This document shows positions 1 to 9,711 of a stretch of DNA of 19,101 nt, piece after piece. Within the stretch, counting starts at the first letter, position 1; the number at the start of each line of letters is the position of its first letter. The DNA is from an uncultured Methylobacillus sp. (GTDB lineage Bacteria > Pseudomonadota > Gammaproteobacteria > Burkholderiales > Methylophilaceae). Position numbers and translations under genes: made by a program. Under the pieces are notes generated by a model that saw only the letters and a program-made list of their open reading frames with translations, made no database searches and was not told the DNA's origin. The DNA is taken from positions 1 to 19,101 of the forward strand of contig CAMLDQ010000038.1 of assembly GCA_946478965.1 (NCBI GenBank). Direction: 5' to 3'.

Positions 1-374
1 AAACGGCAAGGATTGATGCGCTGCGCGCGCGTCTGGAAACCGGCCTGCGCGATCTGGGCGCCACAGTTTTCGGCGCCGCCAGCACGCGTGTGCCGAATAC
101 CAGCTTCTTCGCCTTTCCGCACATCGAAGGCGAAACGCTGGTGATGACCATGGACCGCAAGGGCTTCGCGATTGCAAGCGGATCCGCATGCTCCAGCGAC
201 AGCACCGACCCCAGCCATGTACTGCTGGCCATGGGCGTGGAGCCAGAGTTCGCGCGCGGCGCCGTCCGGGTCAGCCTGGGAGCAGGCAACAGCGAAGGCG
301 AAGTGGATGCATTCCTGCACATATTGGAACACGAGCTTTTACGATTGAAACGCATGGCCGCGATTGCGGTTTGA
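1..374 (+). CDS. Cysteine desulfurase, NifS/IscS-like, C-terminal part (5' end outside window)
   Basis: The open frame enters at base 3 and ends with TGA at 372-374; about 123 residues are visible. This is the C-terminal domain of a class V, PLP-dependent cysteine desulfurase, which takes sulfur from L-cysteine as an enzyme persulfide. The active-site Cys lies in the motif ASGSACSS (Cys codon 189-191), preceded by PNTSFF and GETLVMTMD, as in group I NifS/IscS enzymes. It is clearly distinct from the complete iscS that follows and lacks the IscS C-terminal tail that contacts IscU. Its TGA lies 10 bases before the iscS ATG, and the GAGGA ribosome site of iscS overlaps its stop, so the two are probably co-transcribed and coupled. 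The PLP lysine lies upstream of the window. It could be an accessory desulfurase for another sulfur route; the sequence does not say which. Confidence 0.9.
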   Translation, partial: TARIDALRARLETGLRDLGATVFGAASTRVPNTSFFAFPHIEGETLVMTMDRKGFAIASGSACSSDSTDPSHVLLAMGVEPEFARGAVRVSLGAGNSEGEVDAFLHILEHELLRLKRMAAIAV

Positions 375-384
375 GGAATTAGGC

Positions 385-1599
385 ATGACTGTGAAAACAC
401 CGATTTATCTGGACTACTCCGCCACCACGCCGGTCGACCCGCGTGTGGCGGAAAAAATGATTCCCTACCTGACCGAACACTTCGGCAACCCGGCCAGCCG
501 CAGCCATGCGTTCGGCTGGGAGGCTGAGCAGGCGGTGGAGGACGCGCGTGCGCAGGTCGCCGCACTGGTCAATTGCGACCCGCGCGAAATCGTCTGGACC
601 TCGGGCGCAACGGAGTCCGACAACCTGGCGATCAAAGGCGCGGCGAATTTCTATGCGGGCAAGGGCAAGCACATCATTACGGTGCAGACCGAGCACAAGG
701 CGGTGATCGATCCTTGCCGCGAACTGGAGCGCCATGGTTTCGAGGTCACCTACCTGCAACCGGAAGCGAATGGCTTGCTGGACCTGGAAAAATTCCTCGC
801 TGCCGTGCGTCCGGACACCATCCTGGCCTCGGTGATGCTGGTCAACAATGAAATTGGCGTAATCCAGGATATCGAGGCCATCGGCAACCTGTGCCGCGAG
901 CGAGGCATCATCTTCCACGTCGATGCGGCGCAGGCGACCGGCAAGGTGGAAATCGACCTGGAACAGCTGCCGGTTGACCTGATGAGCTTTTCCGCCCACA
1001 AGACCTACGGCCCCAAGGGCATCGGCGCGCTGTACGTGCGCCGCAAACCGCGCGTGCGCATCGAAGCGCAGATGCACGGCGGTGGCCACGAACGCGGTAT
1101 GCGCTCAGGCACGCTGGCAACCCACCAGATCGTCGGCATGGGCGAAGCCTTCCGCATCGCGAAGGAAGAAATGCAGCTGGAAAACGCCCGCATCCGCCGC
1201 CTGCGCGACCGGCTGCTGGCCGGCCTGCAGGAAATCGAGGAAGTCTACGTCAACGGCGACCTGCAGCAGCGCGTGCCGCACAACCTGAATATCAGTTTCA
1301 ATTTCGTCGAGGGCGAATCGCTGATCATGGCGGTCAAGGACATCGCCGTATCCAGCGGTTCCGCCTGCACATCGGCCAGCCTGGAGCCGTCCTACGTGCT
1401 GCGCGCACTGGGCCGTTCCGACGAACTGGCACACAGCTCGATCCGTTTTTCCATCGGCCGCTTTACCACCGAGGAAGAGGTCGACTACACGGTGGCACTG
1501 ATGAAGAGCAAGATCGGCAAGCTGCGCGAGCTCTCCCCGCTGTGGGAAATGTTCCAGGAAGGCATCGACCTCGAATCCGTCCAATGGGCCGCGCATTAA
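385..1599 (+). CDS. iscS: Cysteine desulfurase IscS
   Basis: A 404-residue PLP enzyme that removes sulfur from L-cysteine and passes it as a persulfide to IscU, and in known bacteria also to tRNA-thiolation and other acceptors. The N-terminus [20 protein letters not shown] is near-identical to E. coli IscS. The PLP lysine is K206 in [12 protein letters not shown] and the catalytic Cys is C328 in [14 protein letters not shown], the same numbering as E. coli. The tail ([14 protein letters not shown]) is the segment that docks IscU, so this is the housekeeping IscS and not a NifS-only paralogue. The ATG at 385 is chosen because GAGGA (373-377) lies 7 bases upstream and the protein aligns from there; an in-frame TTG at 364 lies inside the preceding gene. 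Second visible gene of the isc operon, 20 bases before iscU. Confidence 0.98.
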   Translation: MTVKTPIYLDYSATTPVDPRVAEKMIPYLTEHFGNPASRSHAFGWEAEQAVEDARAQVAALVNCDPREIVWTSGATESDNLAIKGAANFYAGKGKHIITVQTEHKAVIDPCRELERHGFEVTYLQPEANGLLDLEKFLAAVRPDTILASVMLVNNEIGVIQDIEAIGNLCRERGIIFHVDAAQATGKVEIDLEQLPVDLMSFSAHKTYGPKGIGALYVRRKPRVRIEAQMHGGGHERGMRSGTLATHQIVGMGEAFRIAKEEMQLENARIRRLRDRLLAGLQEIEEVYVNGDLQQRVPHNLNISFNFVEGESLIMAVKDIAVSSGSACTSASLEPSYVLRALGRSDELAHSSIRFSIGRFTTEEEVDYTVALMKSKIGKLRELSPLWEMFQEGIDLESVQWAAH

Positions 1600-1619
1600 C
1601 AGAAAACTAAGGAAACATC

Positions 1620-2036
1620 ATGGCATACAGCGATAAAGTTCTGGATCACTACGAAAACCCGCGCAACGTCGGCGCGCTGGACAAGAACGACCCGCACGTC
1701 GGCACCGGTATGGTCGGCGCGCCGGCCTGCGGCGACGTGATGAAGCTGCAGATCCGCGTCGGCGACGACGGCGTGATCGAGGACGCGAAATTCAAGACCT
1801 ACGGTTGCGGTTCCGCGATCGCCTCTTCTTCGCTGGTCACCGAGTGGCTGAAGGGCAAGACGCTGGACGAAGCGATGACGATCAAGAATTCCGACATCGC
1901 CGAAGAGCTGGCGCTGCCTCCGGTCAAGATCCATTGCTCGGTGCTGGCGGAAGACGCGATCAAGGCGGCGATTGCCGACCTCAAGCAGAAAACCGGCACC
2001 ACCGCGGACGTCGAAGTTTGCAAGCAGGAGTCCTGA
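1620..2036 (+). CDS. iscU: Iron-sulfur cluster assembly scaffold IscU
   Basis: A 138-residue scaffold on which [2Fe-2S] clusters are built from IscS sulfur and iron. The ligand set is complete: C37 and D39 (APACGDVM), C63 ([10 protein letters not shown]), H105 and C106 (KIHCSVLAE). The segment LPPVK at residues 99-103 is the HscA recognition motif, which agrees with hscB and hscA being encoded downstream. Length and N-terminus ([18 protein letters not shown]) match the family. AAGGA at 1609-1613 lies 6 bases before the ATG. Its TGA (2034-2036) is one base before the iscA ATG. Confidence 0.98.
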   Translation: MAYSDKVLDHYENPRNVGALDKNDPHVGTGMVGAPACGDVMKLQIRVGDDGVIEDAKFKTYGCGSAIASSSLVTEWLKGKTLDEAMTIKNSDIAEELALPPVKIHCSVLAEDAIKAAIADLKQKTGTTADVEVCKQES

Positions 2037-2037
2037 A

Positions 2038-2361
2038 ATGGCCATCACCCTGACCGAAACCGCCGCCAGCCGCGTACAGAAGTTCCTCGCCAACCGCGGC
2101 AAGGGCGTCGGCTTGCGTCTCGGGGTCAAGACCTCGGGCTGCTCCGGCATGGCCTATACGCTGGAATTCTCGGACGATATCCTGCCCGAGGACATGGTGT
2201 TCGAGAGCCACGGCGTCAAGGTGTTGATCGACCCGAAAAGCCTCGCCTACCTGGACGGTACCGAGCTCGACTACACCAAGGAAGGCCTGAACGAAGGCTT
2301 CAAGTTCAACAACCCCAACGTCAAGGACAGCTGCGGCTGTGGCGAGAGCTTTACTGTCTGA
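2038..2361 (+). CDS. iscA: A-type iron-sulfur carrier IscA
   Basis: A 107-residue A-type carrier (HesB/IscA family) that takes clusters or iron and delivers them to target apoproteins, notably [4Fe-4S] enzymes. The three conserved cysteines are C35 ([10 protein letters not shown]) and C99/C101 (DSCGCGESF). The ATG at 2038 is preceded by AGGAG (2026-2030). An in-frame upstream start at 1972 would add 22 residues that overlap iscU and do not resemble the family, so it is rejected. Operon position between iscU and hscB supports IscA over ErpA or SufA. Confidence 0.97.
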   Translation: MAITLTETAASRVQKFLANRGKGVGLRLGVKTSGCSGMAYTLEFSDDILPEDMVFESHGVKVLIDPKSLAYLDGTELDYTKEGLNEGFKFNNPNVKDSCGCGESFTV

Positions 2362-2376
2362 TCCGGTTAGCGTGCA

Positions 2377-2904
2377 TTGTTGAATAGAAACTACTTTGAA
2401 CTGTTCGATCTCCCGGCCAGCTTTGCCATCGATCGCTCCCAGCTCGACCTGAACTACCGCAAGCTGCAAAGCGAGGTCCATCCCGACCGCTTTGCAGCTG
2501 CTTCCTCCGCGGAGCGCCTGCGCTCCATGCAATGGGCCACCCACGCCAACGAGGCCTACCAGACGCTGCGCTCACCGATCTCCCGGGCCCGCTACCTGCT
2601 ACAGTTGCATGGCGTGGACACGCAGGAAGAATCCAATACCGCGATGCCGATGGATTTCCTGATGCAGCAGATGGAATGGCGCGAAGCCATCGAGGAAGCG
2701 CGCGGCGCCCACGACATCGGCGTCCTGGACAAGCTGCTGCGTGAGCTTGGGCACGAGGTGAGATCCCAGGAAACCATACTGCAATCCGCGCTCGATCTTG
2801 AACGGAACTACACCGCCGCCTCCGACAGCGTGCGCAAACTGGCATTTCTTGATAAATTGCGCAGCGAAATTGAAGAGGCGATTGAACATATTGAACAACA
2901 CTGA
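2377..2904 (+). CDS. hscB: J-domain co-chaperone HscB
   Basis: A 175-residue J-protein that brings IscU to the Hsp70 HscA and stimulates its ATPase. The J domain occupies about residues 4-75, with the essential HPD at 35-37 (SEVHPDRF). The rest is the helical IscU-binding domain, with conserved VRKLAFLDKLRSEIEE near the end. There is no ATG: the frame is closed by a TAG at 2368-2370, so only TTG at 2377 or the adjacent TTG at 2380 can start the protein, and no good ribosome site is visible. Translation may depend on coupling from iscA, 15 bases upstream. It ends 44 bases before hscA. Confidence 0.95.
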   Translation: MLNRNYFELFDLPASFAIDRSQLDLNYRKLQSEVHPDRFAAASSAERLRSMQWATHANEAYQTLRSPISRARYLLQLHGVDTQEESNTAMPMDFLMQQMEWREAIEEARGAHDIGVLDKLLRELGHEVRSQETILQSALDLERNYTAASDSVRKLAFLDKLRSEIEEAIEHIEQH

Positions 2905-2948
2905 CGATGGGAACCGCACGCCGCGTGGCACCGGCGTAGCAAGCTGAC

Positions 2949-4817
2949 ATGGCATTACTGCAGATCTCCGAACCCGGCCAGAGCGCCGCGCCGCACCAGC
3001 ACCGACTGGCCGTAGGCATCGACCTCGGCACCACCAACTCGCTGGTGGCGACCGTACGCAGCGGCCTCAGCGTCGTCCTGCACGACGAACAGGGCCGTGC
3101 GCTGCTGCCGTCCGTAGTGCATTACCATGCCGACGGCAGCACCGATGTCGGCTATAGTGCGCAAGCCCAGCAAAGCCAGGACCCGCATAACACCATCGTT
3201 TCGGTCAAACGCTTCATGGGCCGCGGCATTGCCGACATCCAGGACCCCAGTCATCACCCGTATCGCTTCATCGATGCCCCCGGCATGGTGCAGATCAGTA
3301 CCGTGGCCGGCATCAAAAGCCCGGTCGAAGTCTCGGCCGAGATTCTCAAGGTACTGAAACAGCGTGCGGAGCGCTCCCTGAGCGGTGAACTCACCGGCGC
3401 CGTCATCACCGTGCCGGCCTATTTCGACGACGCCCAGCGGCAAGCCACCAAGGACGCCGCACGCCTGGCCGGGCTCAACGTGCTGCGCCTGCTGAACGAA
3501 CCCACTGCCGCAGCCGTCGCCTACGGCCTCGACCATGGCTCGGAAGGCATTTTCGTCGTCTACGACCTCGGCGGCGGCACCTTCGATGTATCCATACTGC
3601 GCCTGTCCAAAGGCGTATTCGAGGTACTGGCCACCAACGGCGATTCCGCCCTCGGCGGGGACGATTTCGACCGCCGCATCTTCTGCTGGATACTGGAGCA
3701 GGCCAAGGTGCCGCCGATCGGCCCCGAGGATACGCGCCTGCTGCTGACCAAGGCGCGCGAAGCCAAGGAACAACTGACCGATCACAACGAGACCCGCATC
3801 ACCTGCATGCTGGCGAACGGCATACTGGTGGATCTGGTGCTGGACACGCCCACCTTCGCGGAACTGACCCGGCATCTGGTTGCAAAGACATTGACGCCTA
3901 CCCGCAAAGCCCTGCGCGATGCGCAGATCGAAATTACCGACGTGCAGGGCGTGGTCATGGTCGGTGGCGCCACCCGCATGCCGCAGATCCAGCATGCCGT
4001 CGCCGAGTTGTTCGGGCAGGAGCCGCTGACCAACCTCGACCCGGACAAGGTCGTTGCGCTGGGGGCGGCCATCCAGGCCAACGTGCTGGCCGGCAACAAG
4101 AACGACAACGAGTTGCTGCTGCTCGACGTAATCCCGCTTTCGCTCGGACTGGAAACCATGGGCGGACTGACGGAGAAAGTCGTGCCGCGCAATGCCACCA
4201 TCCCGGTCGCCCGCGCCCAGGACTTCACCACTTTCAAGGATGGCCAGACGGCGATGAGCATTCACGTCGTGCAGGGCGAGCGCGAACTGGTTTCCGATTG
4301 CCGCTCGCTGGCGCGCTTCGAACTGCGCGGCATCCCGCCGATGGCCGCCGGTGCAGCGCGGGTGCGCGTCACCTTCCAGGTGGATGCCGACGGCCTGCTC
4401 TCGGTATCGGCGCGCGAACAGGCCAGTGGCGTGGAAGCCCATATCGTCGTCAAGCCTTCCTATGGCCTGACCGACGATGAAATTACCGCCATGCTGCAAA
4501 CGTCCTATTCCCACGCAGAGGAAGACAAACAGGCACGCGCCTTGCGCGAAGCGCAAGTGGAGGCCGAGCGCCTGCTGGAGGCTGTCCACGCCGCGCTGGC
4601 GCAGGATGGCGATGCCTTGCTCAACGCCGACGAGCGCGCAGCGCTGGAAGCCCATCTGCAGGCGCTGCATGTGGCCGCTTTGGGTACCGACAGGCAGGCG
4701 ATCACCGCCGCCATGGAAAACCTCAACCACGCGTCGGAGACCTTTGCCTCCCGCCGCATGGACGTATCCATCAAAAAGGCCCTCACCGGTCACAAACTCG
4801 ACGAAATAAAGGTCTGA
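2949..4817 (+). CDS. hscA: Hsp70-class chaperone HscA for Fe-S assembly
   Basis: A 622-residue specialised Hsp70 that, with HscB, binds the LPPVK loop of IscU and uses ATP to release the cluster to acceptors. The N-terminus [17 protein letters not shown] is almost the same as in E. coli HscA. The nucleotide-binding domain shows phosphate loop 1 GIDLGTTNS (residues 23-31), phosphate loop 2 at about 205-214 ([10 protein letters not shown]), and GGATRMP further on. The substrate-binding domain begins around [12 protein letters not shown] and is followed by a helical lid. It ends in the short KLDEIKV typical of HscA, without the DnaK EEVD-like tail. A Shine-Dalgarno is weak here. TGA 4815-4817 is one base before the fdx ATG. 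Confidence 0.97.
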   Translation: MALLQISEPGQSAAPHQHRLAVGIDLGTTNSLVATVRSGLSVVLHDEQGRALLPSVVHYHADGSTDVGYSAQAQQSQDPHNTIVSVKRFMGRGIADIQDPSHHPYRFIDAPGMVQISTVAGIKSPVEVSAEILKVLKQRAERSLSGELTGAVITVPAYFDDAQRQATKDAARLAGLNVLRLLNEPTAAAVAYGLDHGSEGIFVVYDLGGGTFDVSILRLSKGVFEVLATNGDSALGGDDFDRRIFCWILEQAKVPPIGPEDTRLLLTKAREAKEQLTDHNETRITCMLANGILVDLVLDTPTFAELTRHLVAKTLTPTRKALRDAQIEITDVQGVVMVGGATRMPQIQHAVAELFGQEPLTNLDPDKVVALGAAIQANVLAGNKNDNELLLLDVIPLSLGLETMGGLTEKVVPRNATIPVARAQDFTTFKDGQTAMSIHVVQGERELVSDCRSLARFELRGIPPMAAGAARVRVTFQVDADGLLSVSAREQASGVEAHIVVKPSYGLTDDEITAMLQTSYSHAEEDKQARALREAQVEAERLLEAVHAALAQDGDALLNADERAALEAHLQALHVAALGTDRQAITAAMENLNHASETFASRRMDVSIKKALTGHKLDEIKV

Positions 4818-4818
4818 A

Positions 4819-5160
4819 ATGCCGCAAATCATCGTACTTCCGCATGAAGAATTGTGCCCGGAAGGCGCTGCCTTCGAAGCCAAGAGCGGCATGTCCATTT
4901 GCGACAACCTGCTCGAACACGATATCGACATCGACCACGCCTGCGAAAAGGCCTGCGCCTGCACCACCTGTCACGTCATCGTGCGGGAAGGCTACGCTTC
5001 GCTGAATCCGGCGGAGGAAAAGGAAGACGACCTGCTCGACAAGGCCTGGGGACTGGAGCCGAATTCACGCCTTTCCTGCCAGGCTATCGTCGACCGGAGC
5101 GATCTCGTCGTGGAGATTCCCAAGTATTCGATCAACATGGCCAAGGAAGGTCACCACTAG
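4819..5160 (+). CDS. fdx: [2Fe-2S] ferredoxin, ISC type
   Basis: A 113-residue adrenodoxin-like ferredoxin that supplies electrons during cluster assembly on IscU. Cluster ligands are C42, C48, C51 and C87, in ACEKACACTTCH and RLSCQAI. The additional Cys at 46 is also present in the E. coli isc ferredoxin. AAAGG at 4808-4812 serves as ribosome site. This is the last gene of the isc run: the E. coli operon continues with iscX, but no such small acidic protein is encoded in the 78 bases before the next gene. Confidence 0.97.
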   Translation: MPQIIVLPHEELCPEGAAFEAKSGMSICDNLLEHDIDIDHACEKACACTTCHVIVREGYASLNPAEEKEDDLLDKAWGLEPNSRLSCQAIVDRSDLVVEIPKYSINMAKEGHH

Positions 5161-5162
5161 CA

Positions 5163-5176
5163 CCGGGCGTTTGCCC
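5163..5176 (+). other. Small hairpin after the isc operon
   Basis: Inverted repeat CGGGC / GCCCG with a GTTT loop, 2 bases after the fdx stop. It could help end or stabilise the isc transcript, but no T-run follows, so it is not a convincing intrinsic terminator. Confidence 0.3.
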
Positions 5177-5179
5177 GCC

Positions 5180-5208
5180 TTGTAAGAAACCGGCAACTGG
5201 AATACCCT
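5180..5208 (+). promoter_or_regulatory. Possible weak sigma-70 promoter for sthA
   Basis: TTGTAA (5180-5185) lies 17 bases before TACCCT (5203-5208). Each hexamer matches consensus only partly, though spacing is ideal and the position, about 30 bases before the sthA ATG, is suitable. TAAAAT at 5214-5219 is a better -10 hexamer but has no matching -35 and would leave almost no leader. sthA may also simply be read from the isc operon. Confidence 0.22.
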
Positions 5209-5238
5209 GACCCTAAAATAACCCAGGGAGAGGGAACC

Positions 5239-6624
5239 ATGCTGAGCTTCGATTTTCTGGTCATCGGGAGCGGTCCGGCTGGCCAGCGCGCAGCAATCCA
5301 GGCGGCCAAGCTCGGCAAGAGCGTCGCAATGATCGAAAACCGCAGGGTAGTCGGCGGCGTTACGGTTCATACCGGCACTATCCCCAGCAAGACCTTGCGC
5401 GAAGCCGTACTCTACCTGACTGGATGGACGCAGCGCGGCCTCTACGGCCAGAGCTACCGCCTCAAGCAGAATCTCACCATCGACGATCTGATGCAGCGGC
5501 TGCAGATCACGATCCGTAACGAAGTCAGCGTCATTGAAAACCAGCTGGCGCGCAACGGCGTCACCGTGATTAACGGTACAGCAGCGTTTCATGATCCGCA
5601 CACCCTGCACGTCACCGGGCATGACGGCGAAATCACCGAACTGGCGGGCGAGAAAATCGTCATCGCCACCGGCACCACCCCGTCGCGGCCGAGCAACATT
5701 CCGTTCGACGACGGCTACATCATCGATAGCGACGGCATCCTCAACCTGAAGAAAATCCCGCGCACCATGGCCATCGTCGGCGCCGGTGTAATCGGCGTCG
5801 AATATGCCGCGATGTTCAGCGCGCTCGACGTCAAAGTCACCCTCATCGACGGCCGGCCGCAAATGCTGGATTTCCTGGACCGCGAAATTGTCGACGAACT
5901 GGCCCACAGCCTGCGCGCCAGGCAAGTCACTCTCCGTCTGGGGGAAAAAGTAGCTTCAGTGCACCGAACAGTGGACGATGTCGAACTCATCATGGCCAGC
6001 GGCAAGCGCGTAGTCGCCGACATCGTCATGTTCGCGGCTGGACGGCAAGGCGCAACCGATGCGCTCAAACTGGAAAACGCAGGTCTGACTGCCGATGAGC
6101 GTGGACGCATAGCGGTCGATCTCTGCTACACCACGTCCGCCTCGCACATATACGCCGCAGGCGACGTGATCGGGTTCCCCAGCCTGGCATCGACCTCCAT
6201 GGAACAGGGCCGCCTGGCCGCCTGCCATGCCTGGGACAAGAAGGCAGCCTGCGTACCCGAACATTTTCCGTTCGGCATCTACAGCGTTCCGGAGATCAGC
6301 ATGGTCGGAGCCACCGAGCAGCAGCTTACCGCGGCCAACATCCCTTACGAAGTCGGCGTAGCGCGCTTCAAGGAAACGGCCCGCGGCCAGATACTGCGGC
6401 TGGAGGAAGGCCTGTTGAAGATCATCTGCGGCCTGGAGGATCACCGAATTCTGGGCGTCCACATCTTTGGCGAAAGCGCGACGGAACTGATTCATATCGG
6501 CCAGGCCGTCATTAACCTCAACGGCACGCTGGAGTATCTGGTGGAAACGGTGTTCAATTACCCGACGCTGGCAGAAACCTACAAGATTGCCGCGCTCGAC
6601 TGCTGGAACAAGCTCTCCTCTTGA
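5239..6624 (+). CDS. sthA: Soluble pyridine nucleotide transhydrogenase-like flavoprotein
   Basis: A 461-residue FAD enzyme of the disulfide-reductase-fold family, best matched to soluble (Si-specific) NAD(P)+ transhydrogenase, which exchanges reducing equivalents between NADPH and NAD+ in the cytoplasm. The FAD dinucleotide motif is GSGPAG (10-15) and the NAD(P) motif GAGVIG (181-186). The segment GTIPSKTLREAVLYL and the C-terminal FNYPTLAE are typical of SthA, which lacks the catalytic His of the disulfide reductases. The redox-disulfide positions are Thr42 and Thr47, so no CxxxxC pair exists; E. coli SthA keeps one of the two. This rules out lipoamide dehydrogenase or glutathione reductase. 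A strong GGGAGAGGG ribosome site lies just before the ATG. It is 78 bases after fdx on the same strand and ends 3 bases from the convergent gene. Confidence 0.88.
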   Translation: MLSFDFLVIGSGPAGQRAAIQAAKLGKSVAMIENRRVVGGVTVHTGTIPSKTLREAVLYLTGWTQRGLYGQSYRLKQNLTIDDLMQRLQITIRNEVSVIENQLARNGVTVINGTAAFHDPHTLHVTGHDGEITELAGEKIVIATGTTPSRPSNIPFDDGYIIDSDGILNLKKIPRTMAIVGAGVIGVEYAAMFSALDVKVTLIDGRPQMLDFLDREIVDELAHSLRARQVTLRLGEKVASVHRTVDDVELIMASGKRVVADIVMFAAGRQGATDALKLENAGLTADERGRIAVDLCYTTSASHIYAAGDVIGFPSLASTSMEQGRLAACHAWDKKAACVPEHFPFGIYSVPEISMVGATEQQLTAANIPYEVGVARFKETARGQILRLEEGLLKIICGLEDHRILGVHIFGESATELIHIGQAVINLNGTLEYLVETVFNYPTLAETYKIAALDCWNKLSS

Positions 6625-6627
6625 CGC

Positions 6628-9588
6628 CTAAGCGTTGGGTGACGCCGCCGCAGCAGGATCGAGCAGGCGTGCAAATGCCTCTGCCGGCACCGGTGCGCTG
6701 ATCAGGTAGCCCTGTATCTGATCGCATCCCTGCTCGCGCAGAAAATTAAGCTGCTCCTGGAGTTCCACCCCTTCTGCGACTACCTGCAGATTCATGCTGT
6801 GCGCCATCGCGATAATCGCCTGGGTGATGGCGACATCGTCCTGGTCCTGCGGCACATCGCGGATGAAAGAACGGTCGACCTTGAGTGAATCGATGGGGAA
6901 ACGCTTCAGGTAGCCCAACGAGGAATAGCCGGTGCCGAAGTCGTCAATGGAAACGTGCGTGCCCATATCGCGGAAGCGCTGCAGAATCTCGACGGCACTC
7001 TCGGCGTTCTGCATGATCATGCTTTCGGTGATTTCCAGCTCCAGATAGGCCGGCGGCAAACCGCTGCGTCCCAAAGCCTCGGCGATCGTGTGGGGCAGCA
7101 TTTCATCGCGGAATTGCTGGGCGGAAAGGTTCACGGCAAGGCTGATCAGCGGCAAACCGGCGTTCTGCCAGGCACGGTTCTGCCGGCAAGCTTCGCTGAG
7201 CACCCAGGCGCCAATCGGCACGATCAGCCCGGTCTCCTCCGCCAGCGGGATAAACTGAGCTGGCGAAACCAGCCCGAGGTCGGGATGGCTCCAGCGGATC
7301 AGGGCCTCGGCACCCACGATCTGATTGGTGCGCAAATCCACCTTGGGTTGATAGTAGAGCACGAATTCGTCACGCTCTAGCGCTCGGCGCAAGCTGTTCT
7401 CGAGCGCCAGCCGCTCGAAACTGTGGACATTGCTTTCCGAGGCGTAGAACTGGAAAGTATTCTTGCCCTGCTCCTTGGCACGGTACATGGCCACATCGGC
7501 ATTCTTCAGCAAGGTACTGAGATCGACCCCGTCATCGGGATAAACGCTGATCCCAATGCTGGCGCTCACGTAAAGCTCCTGACCCAGCAGGTAAAAAGGC
7601 TGGCCCAGAGCGGCCATGATCTTGCGCGCGACATTGCCCAGGTACTGAGTATCGGAAAATTGTTCGATCAGCACCACAAATTCATCGCCACCCTGCCGCG
7701 CGACGGTATCCGAATCGCGCAGGCATTGCTGCAGGCGTTCTGCAGCCGTTTTCAACAACTGGTCACCCGCATGATGGCCAAGGGTATCGTTGATGACCTT
7801 GAAGCGATCAAGGTCAATGAACAAGACCGCCAGGCGACCGCGCTCCCGCTGCACACGCCGCAAGCCGTGTTCGATGCGTTCGTGCAGCAGCGTCCGGTTA
7901 GGCAGCCCGGTCAGCGCATCGTGATTGGCGAGAAAATGCAGTTGCTCCTCGGACTGCTTGCGCAGCGTGATGTCGGAAAACACCCCGACGTAATTAAGTA
8001 TCTTGCCCTTCTCATCCTTGACCGCATTAATCGACAGCCATTCGGGATAAATTTCGCCATTCTTGCGTCGATTCCAGATTTCTCCGTTCCATTGCCCGGT
8101 CTCGAAAACCGACTTCCACATCTCTTCATAGTAAGTGTCGGTCTGTTTGCCGGAGCTCAGGATGGAAGGCTTCTGACCGACGATATCGTCCCGCCCGTAG
8201 CCAGTGATGCTGATGAAGCCCTGATTCACCTCCAGAACGCGCAGTTCCGGGTCAGTAATCATCAAACCTTCCGCCGTGTGATCGAACGCTTGCTGCGTCA
8301 ACGCGAGTCGTTCTTCCGCCTGCTTGCGGGCACTGATATCCAGCATCACGCCGACCAGTTCCGCAGGCTTGTTGTCTTCACCGGCTATCACCCGAACCAC
8401 ATCGTGCAGCCATACCACACGCCCGTCCTGCGCCAGCATGCGGTAATCGAAACTGTGTCCGGCCAGCTTCTCAGTCTCATCCTTGCAATAGGCCGGTGCC
8501 CAGGCCCTGTCGTCCGGATGCATATGTTCGACCCAGAAAGTCGGCGAAGCCAGCCATTCCTCTACCGGGTAGCCCAGCACCTTGGTCGCTTCCGGACTCA
8601 CATAGGTAAACCGCCCTCCTGGCGTCGCACGCCAGAGGATCGCCTGCGCCGATTCCACCAGTTCGCGGAATTCATGCTCTGTCTTGCGCAACACTTTTTC
8701 CATGCGCTTTCGCCCGCTGTAGGCAGCCGCAATGATGAGCCCGGTTGTCGACCACACGACAAGATAAGACCAGATATCCACCAAGCCGCCGGATGGAGCA
8801 CGACCGAAATACCCCTCGCCCAACGCCAGACTCCACAGGGAGAGGATGGTCACCAGCAAGGTCAACACCGCCGCACCGAGCAAATGGAAGCGTATCGCCG
8901 CCCACACGATCAAGGGAAACAGCACGAAGGCGCGCGGGCTCTCCTCCACGCCGAAAGGGATCCAGCCAAAGAAGACGACCGCACTGCCCAGCAGCAGCAA
9001 CGCCAGCAATGCGGCAGCTTCCAGCCACTGCCGCATCTGGAAACGCCCTGTCTGCACGACGGCCAGCACCAAAGGCACGAACATCAGGTCGCTCAGGGCA
9101 TCCCCCATCCACCAGTTGAGCAAGGCGTCGCCACTAGCCGCCGCGCTGATGACCCCCCCGAACAACAGGCTGAAAACCCCAATACCGGCGCTGAGCCAGG
9201 TGCTTAGCATGGCGCCCAGCATCGCCAAAAGGAACACGTCTCGGGAACGCTCCAGCCGGGTATCGAACCCTGCACGCTGCAGGAGCCAGGCGCCAACACC
9301 GGCTTCCAGCGTGTTGCCAATTGCCATTGCAAAGGCCACAGTAGCCGGCACGCCGGTTCCAAGTTCCGTCACTACAGCACCCAGCAGAATTCCGGGCCAG
9401 AAACGCACGCCGAACAGCAGCAGTGCCGCCAGCGACAGGCCGCTCGGTGGCCACACCAGGCTGACCGTCCCGATGCTGGTGAAGTGCAGGCCAACCATTC
9501 CGGCACACCAGTACAGGAATGCCAGTCCCAGCATCAAGGCCAGATCTCTTGGACTCTGGAAATGTCGCACTGATATCAGGGTATTCAT
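6628..9588 (-). CDS. Membrane MASE1-PAS-PAS-GGDEF-EAL c-di-GMP signalling protein
   Basis: About 986 residues from ATG 9588. Residues ~15-300 form a multi-helix MASE1-like membrane sensor (the [15 protein letters not shown] stretch is characteristic). Two PAS domains follow (about 310-430 and 435-555; the first contains the [10 protein letters not shown] motif), then GGDEF (motif 633-637) and EAL (motif 761-763). The cyclase site is intact (RQGGDEFV), with an RxxD inhibitory site (RDSD) five residues before it. The phosphodiesterase residues are all present: EAL, the Asn of VNLS, the EITE pair, DDFG, the Lys of LKVD, EGVE and the Gln of IQGYL. Either activity is possible. The start is uncertain: ATG 9588 has no clear ribosome site, while GTG 9624 has AGGTAG close upstream and would add 12 residues. 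It converges on sthA and begins just after the porin terminator. Confidence 0.93.
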   Translation of the reverse strand: MNTLISVRHFQSPRDLALMLGLAFLYWCAGMVGLHFTSIGTVSLVWPPSGLSLAALLLFGVRFWPGILLGAVVTELGTGVPATVAFAMAIGNTLEAGVGAWLLQRAGFDTRLERSRDVFLLAMLGAMLSTWLSAGIGVFSLLFGGVISAAASGDALLNWWMGDALSDLMFVPLVLAVVQTGRFQMRQWLEAAALLALLLLGSAVVFFGWIPFGVEESPRAFVLFPLIVWAAIRFHLLGAAVLTLLVTILSLWSLALGEGYFGRAPSGGLVDIWSYLVVWSTTGLIIAAAYSGRKRMEKVLRKTEHEFRELVESAQAILWRATPGGRFTYVSPEATKVLGYPVEEWLASPTFWVEHMHPDDRAWAPAYCKDETEKLAGHSFDYRMLAQDGRVVWLHDVVRVIAGEDNKPAELVGVMLDISARKQAEERLALTQQAFDHTAEGLMITDPELRVLEVNQGFISITGYGRDDIVGQKPSILSSGKQTDTYYEEMWKSVFETGQWNGEIWNRRKNGEIYPEWLSINAVKDEKGKILNYVGVFSDITLRKQSEEQLHFLANHDALTGLPNRTLLHERIEHGLRRVQRERGRLAVLFIDLDRFKVINDTLGHHAGDQLLKTAAERLQQCLRDSDTVARQGGDEFVVLIEQFSDTQYLGNVARKIMAALGQPFYLLGQELYVSASIGISVYPDDGVDLSTLLKNADVAMYRAKEQGKNTFQFYASESNVHSFERLALENSLRRALERDEFVLYYQPKVDLRTNQIVGAEALIRWSHPDLGLVSPAQFIPLAEETGLIVPIGAWVLSEACRQNRAWQNAGLPLISLAVNLSAQQFRDEMLPHTIAEALGRSGLPPAYLELEITESMIMQNAESAVEILQRFRDMGTHVSIDDFGTGYSSLGYLKRFPIDSLKVDRSFIRDVPQDQDDVAITQAIIAMAHSMNLQVVAEGVELQEQLNFLREQGCDQIQGYLISAPVPAEAFARLLDPAAAASPNA

Positions 9589-9642
9589 CGCACTGGCGAT
9601 TGTAATGCCATTCGCCCGCGACACCTACCTGCCGAAAAGAAA

Positions 9643-9664
9643 AAAGCCCGCTTGCGCGGGCTTT
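9643..9664 (-). terminator. Intrinsic terminator of the porin gene
   Basis: Perfect 9-bp stem AAAGCCCGC / GCGGGCTTT with a 4-base loop. Read on the minus strand it is followed by a T-rich run (TTTTTTCTTTT), 48 bases after the porin stop. A weaker 5-bp hairpin (9670-9683) precedes it. It separates the porin from the MASE1-GGDEF-EAL gene. Confidence 0.88.
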
Positions 9665-9711
9665 GAATTGTGGCTGACGCCACGAGGAGTATGAACAAAA
9701 AACGAGCTGGA

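Noticed and set aside
2955..4967. Long open frame on the minus strand opposite hscA (about 670 codons)
   Set aside because: It lies opposite a clear HscA, has no recognisable domain, and long antisense frames are expected in GC-rich genes with strong third-position bias.
7423..9207. Long plus-strand open frame opposite the MASE1-GGDEF-EAL gene
   Set aside because: Antisense shadow of a well-supported multi-domain gene; no domain or ribosome site of its own.
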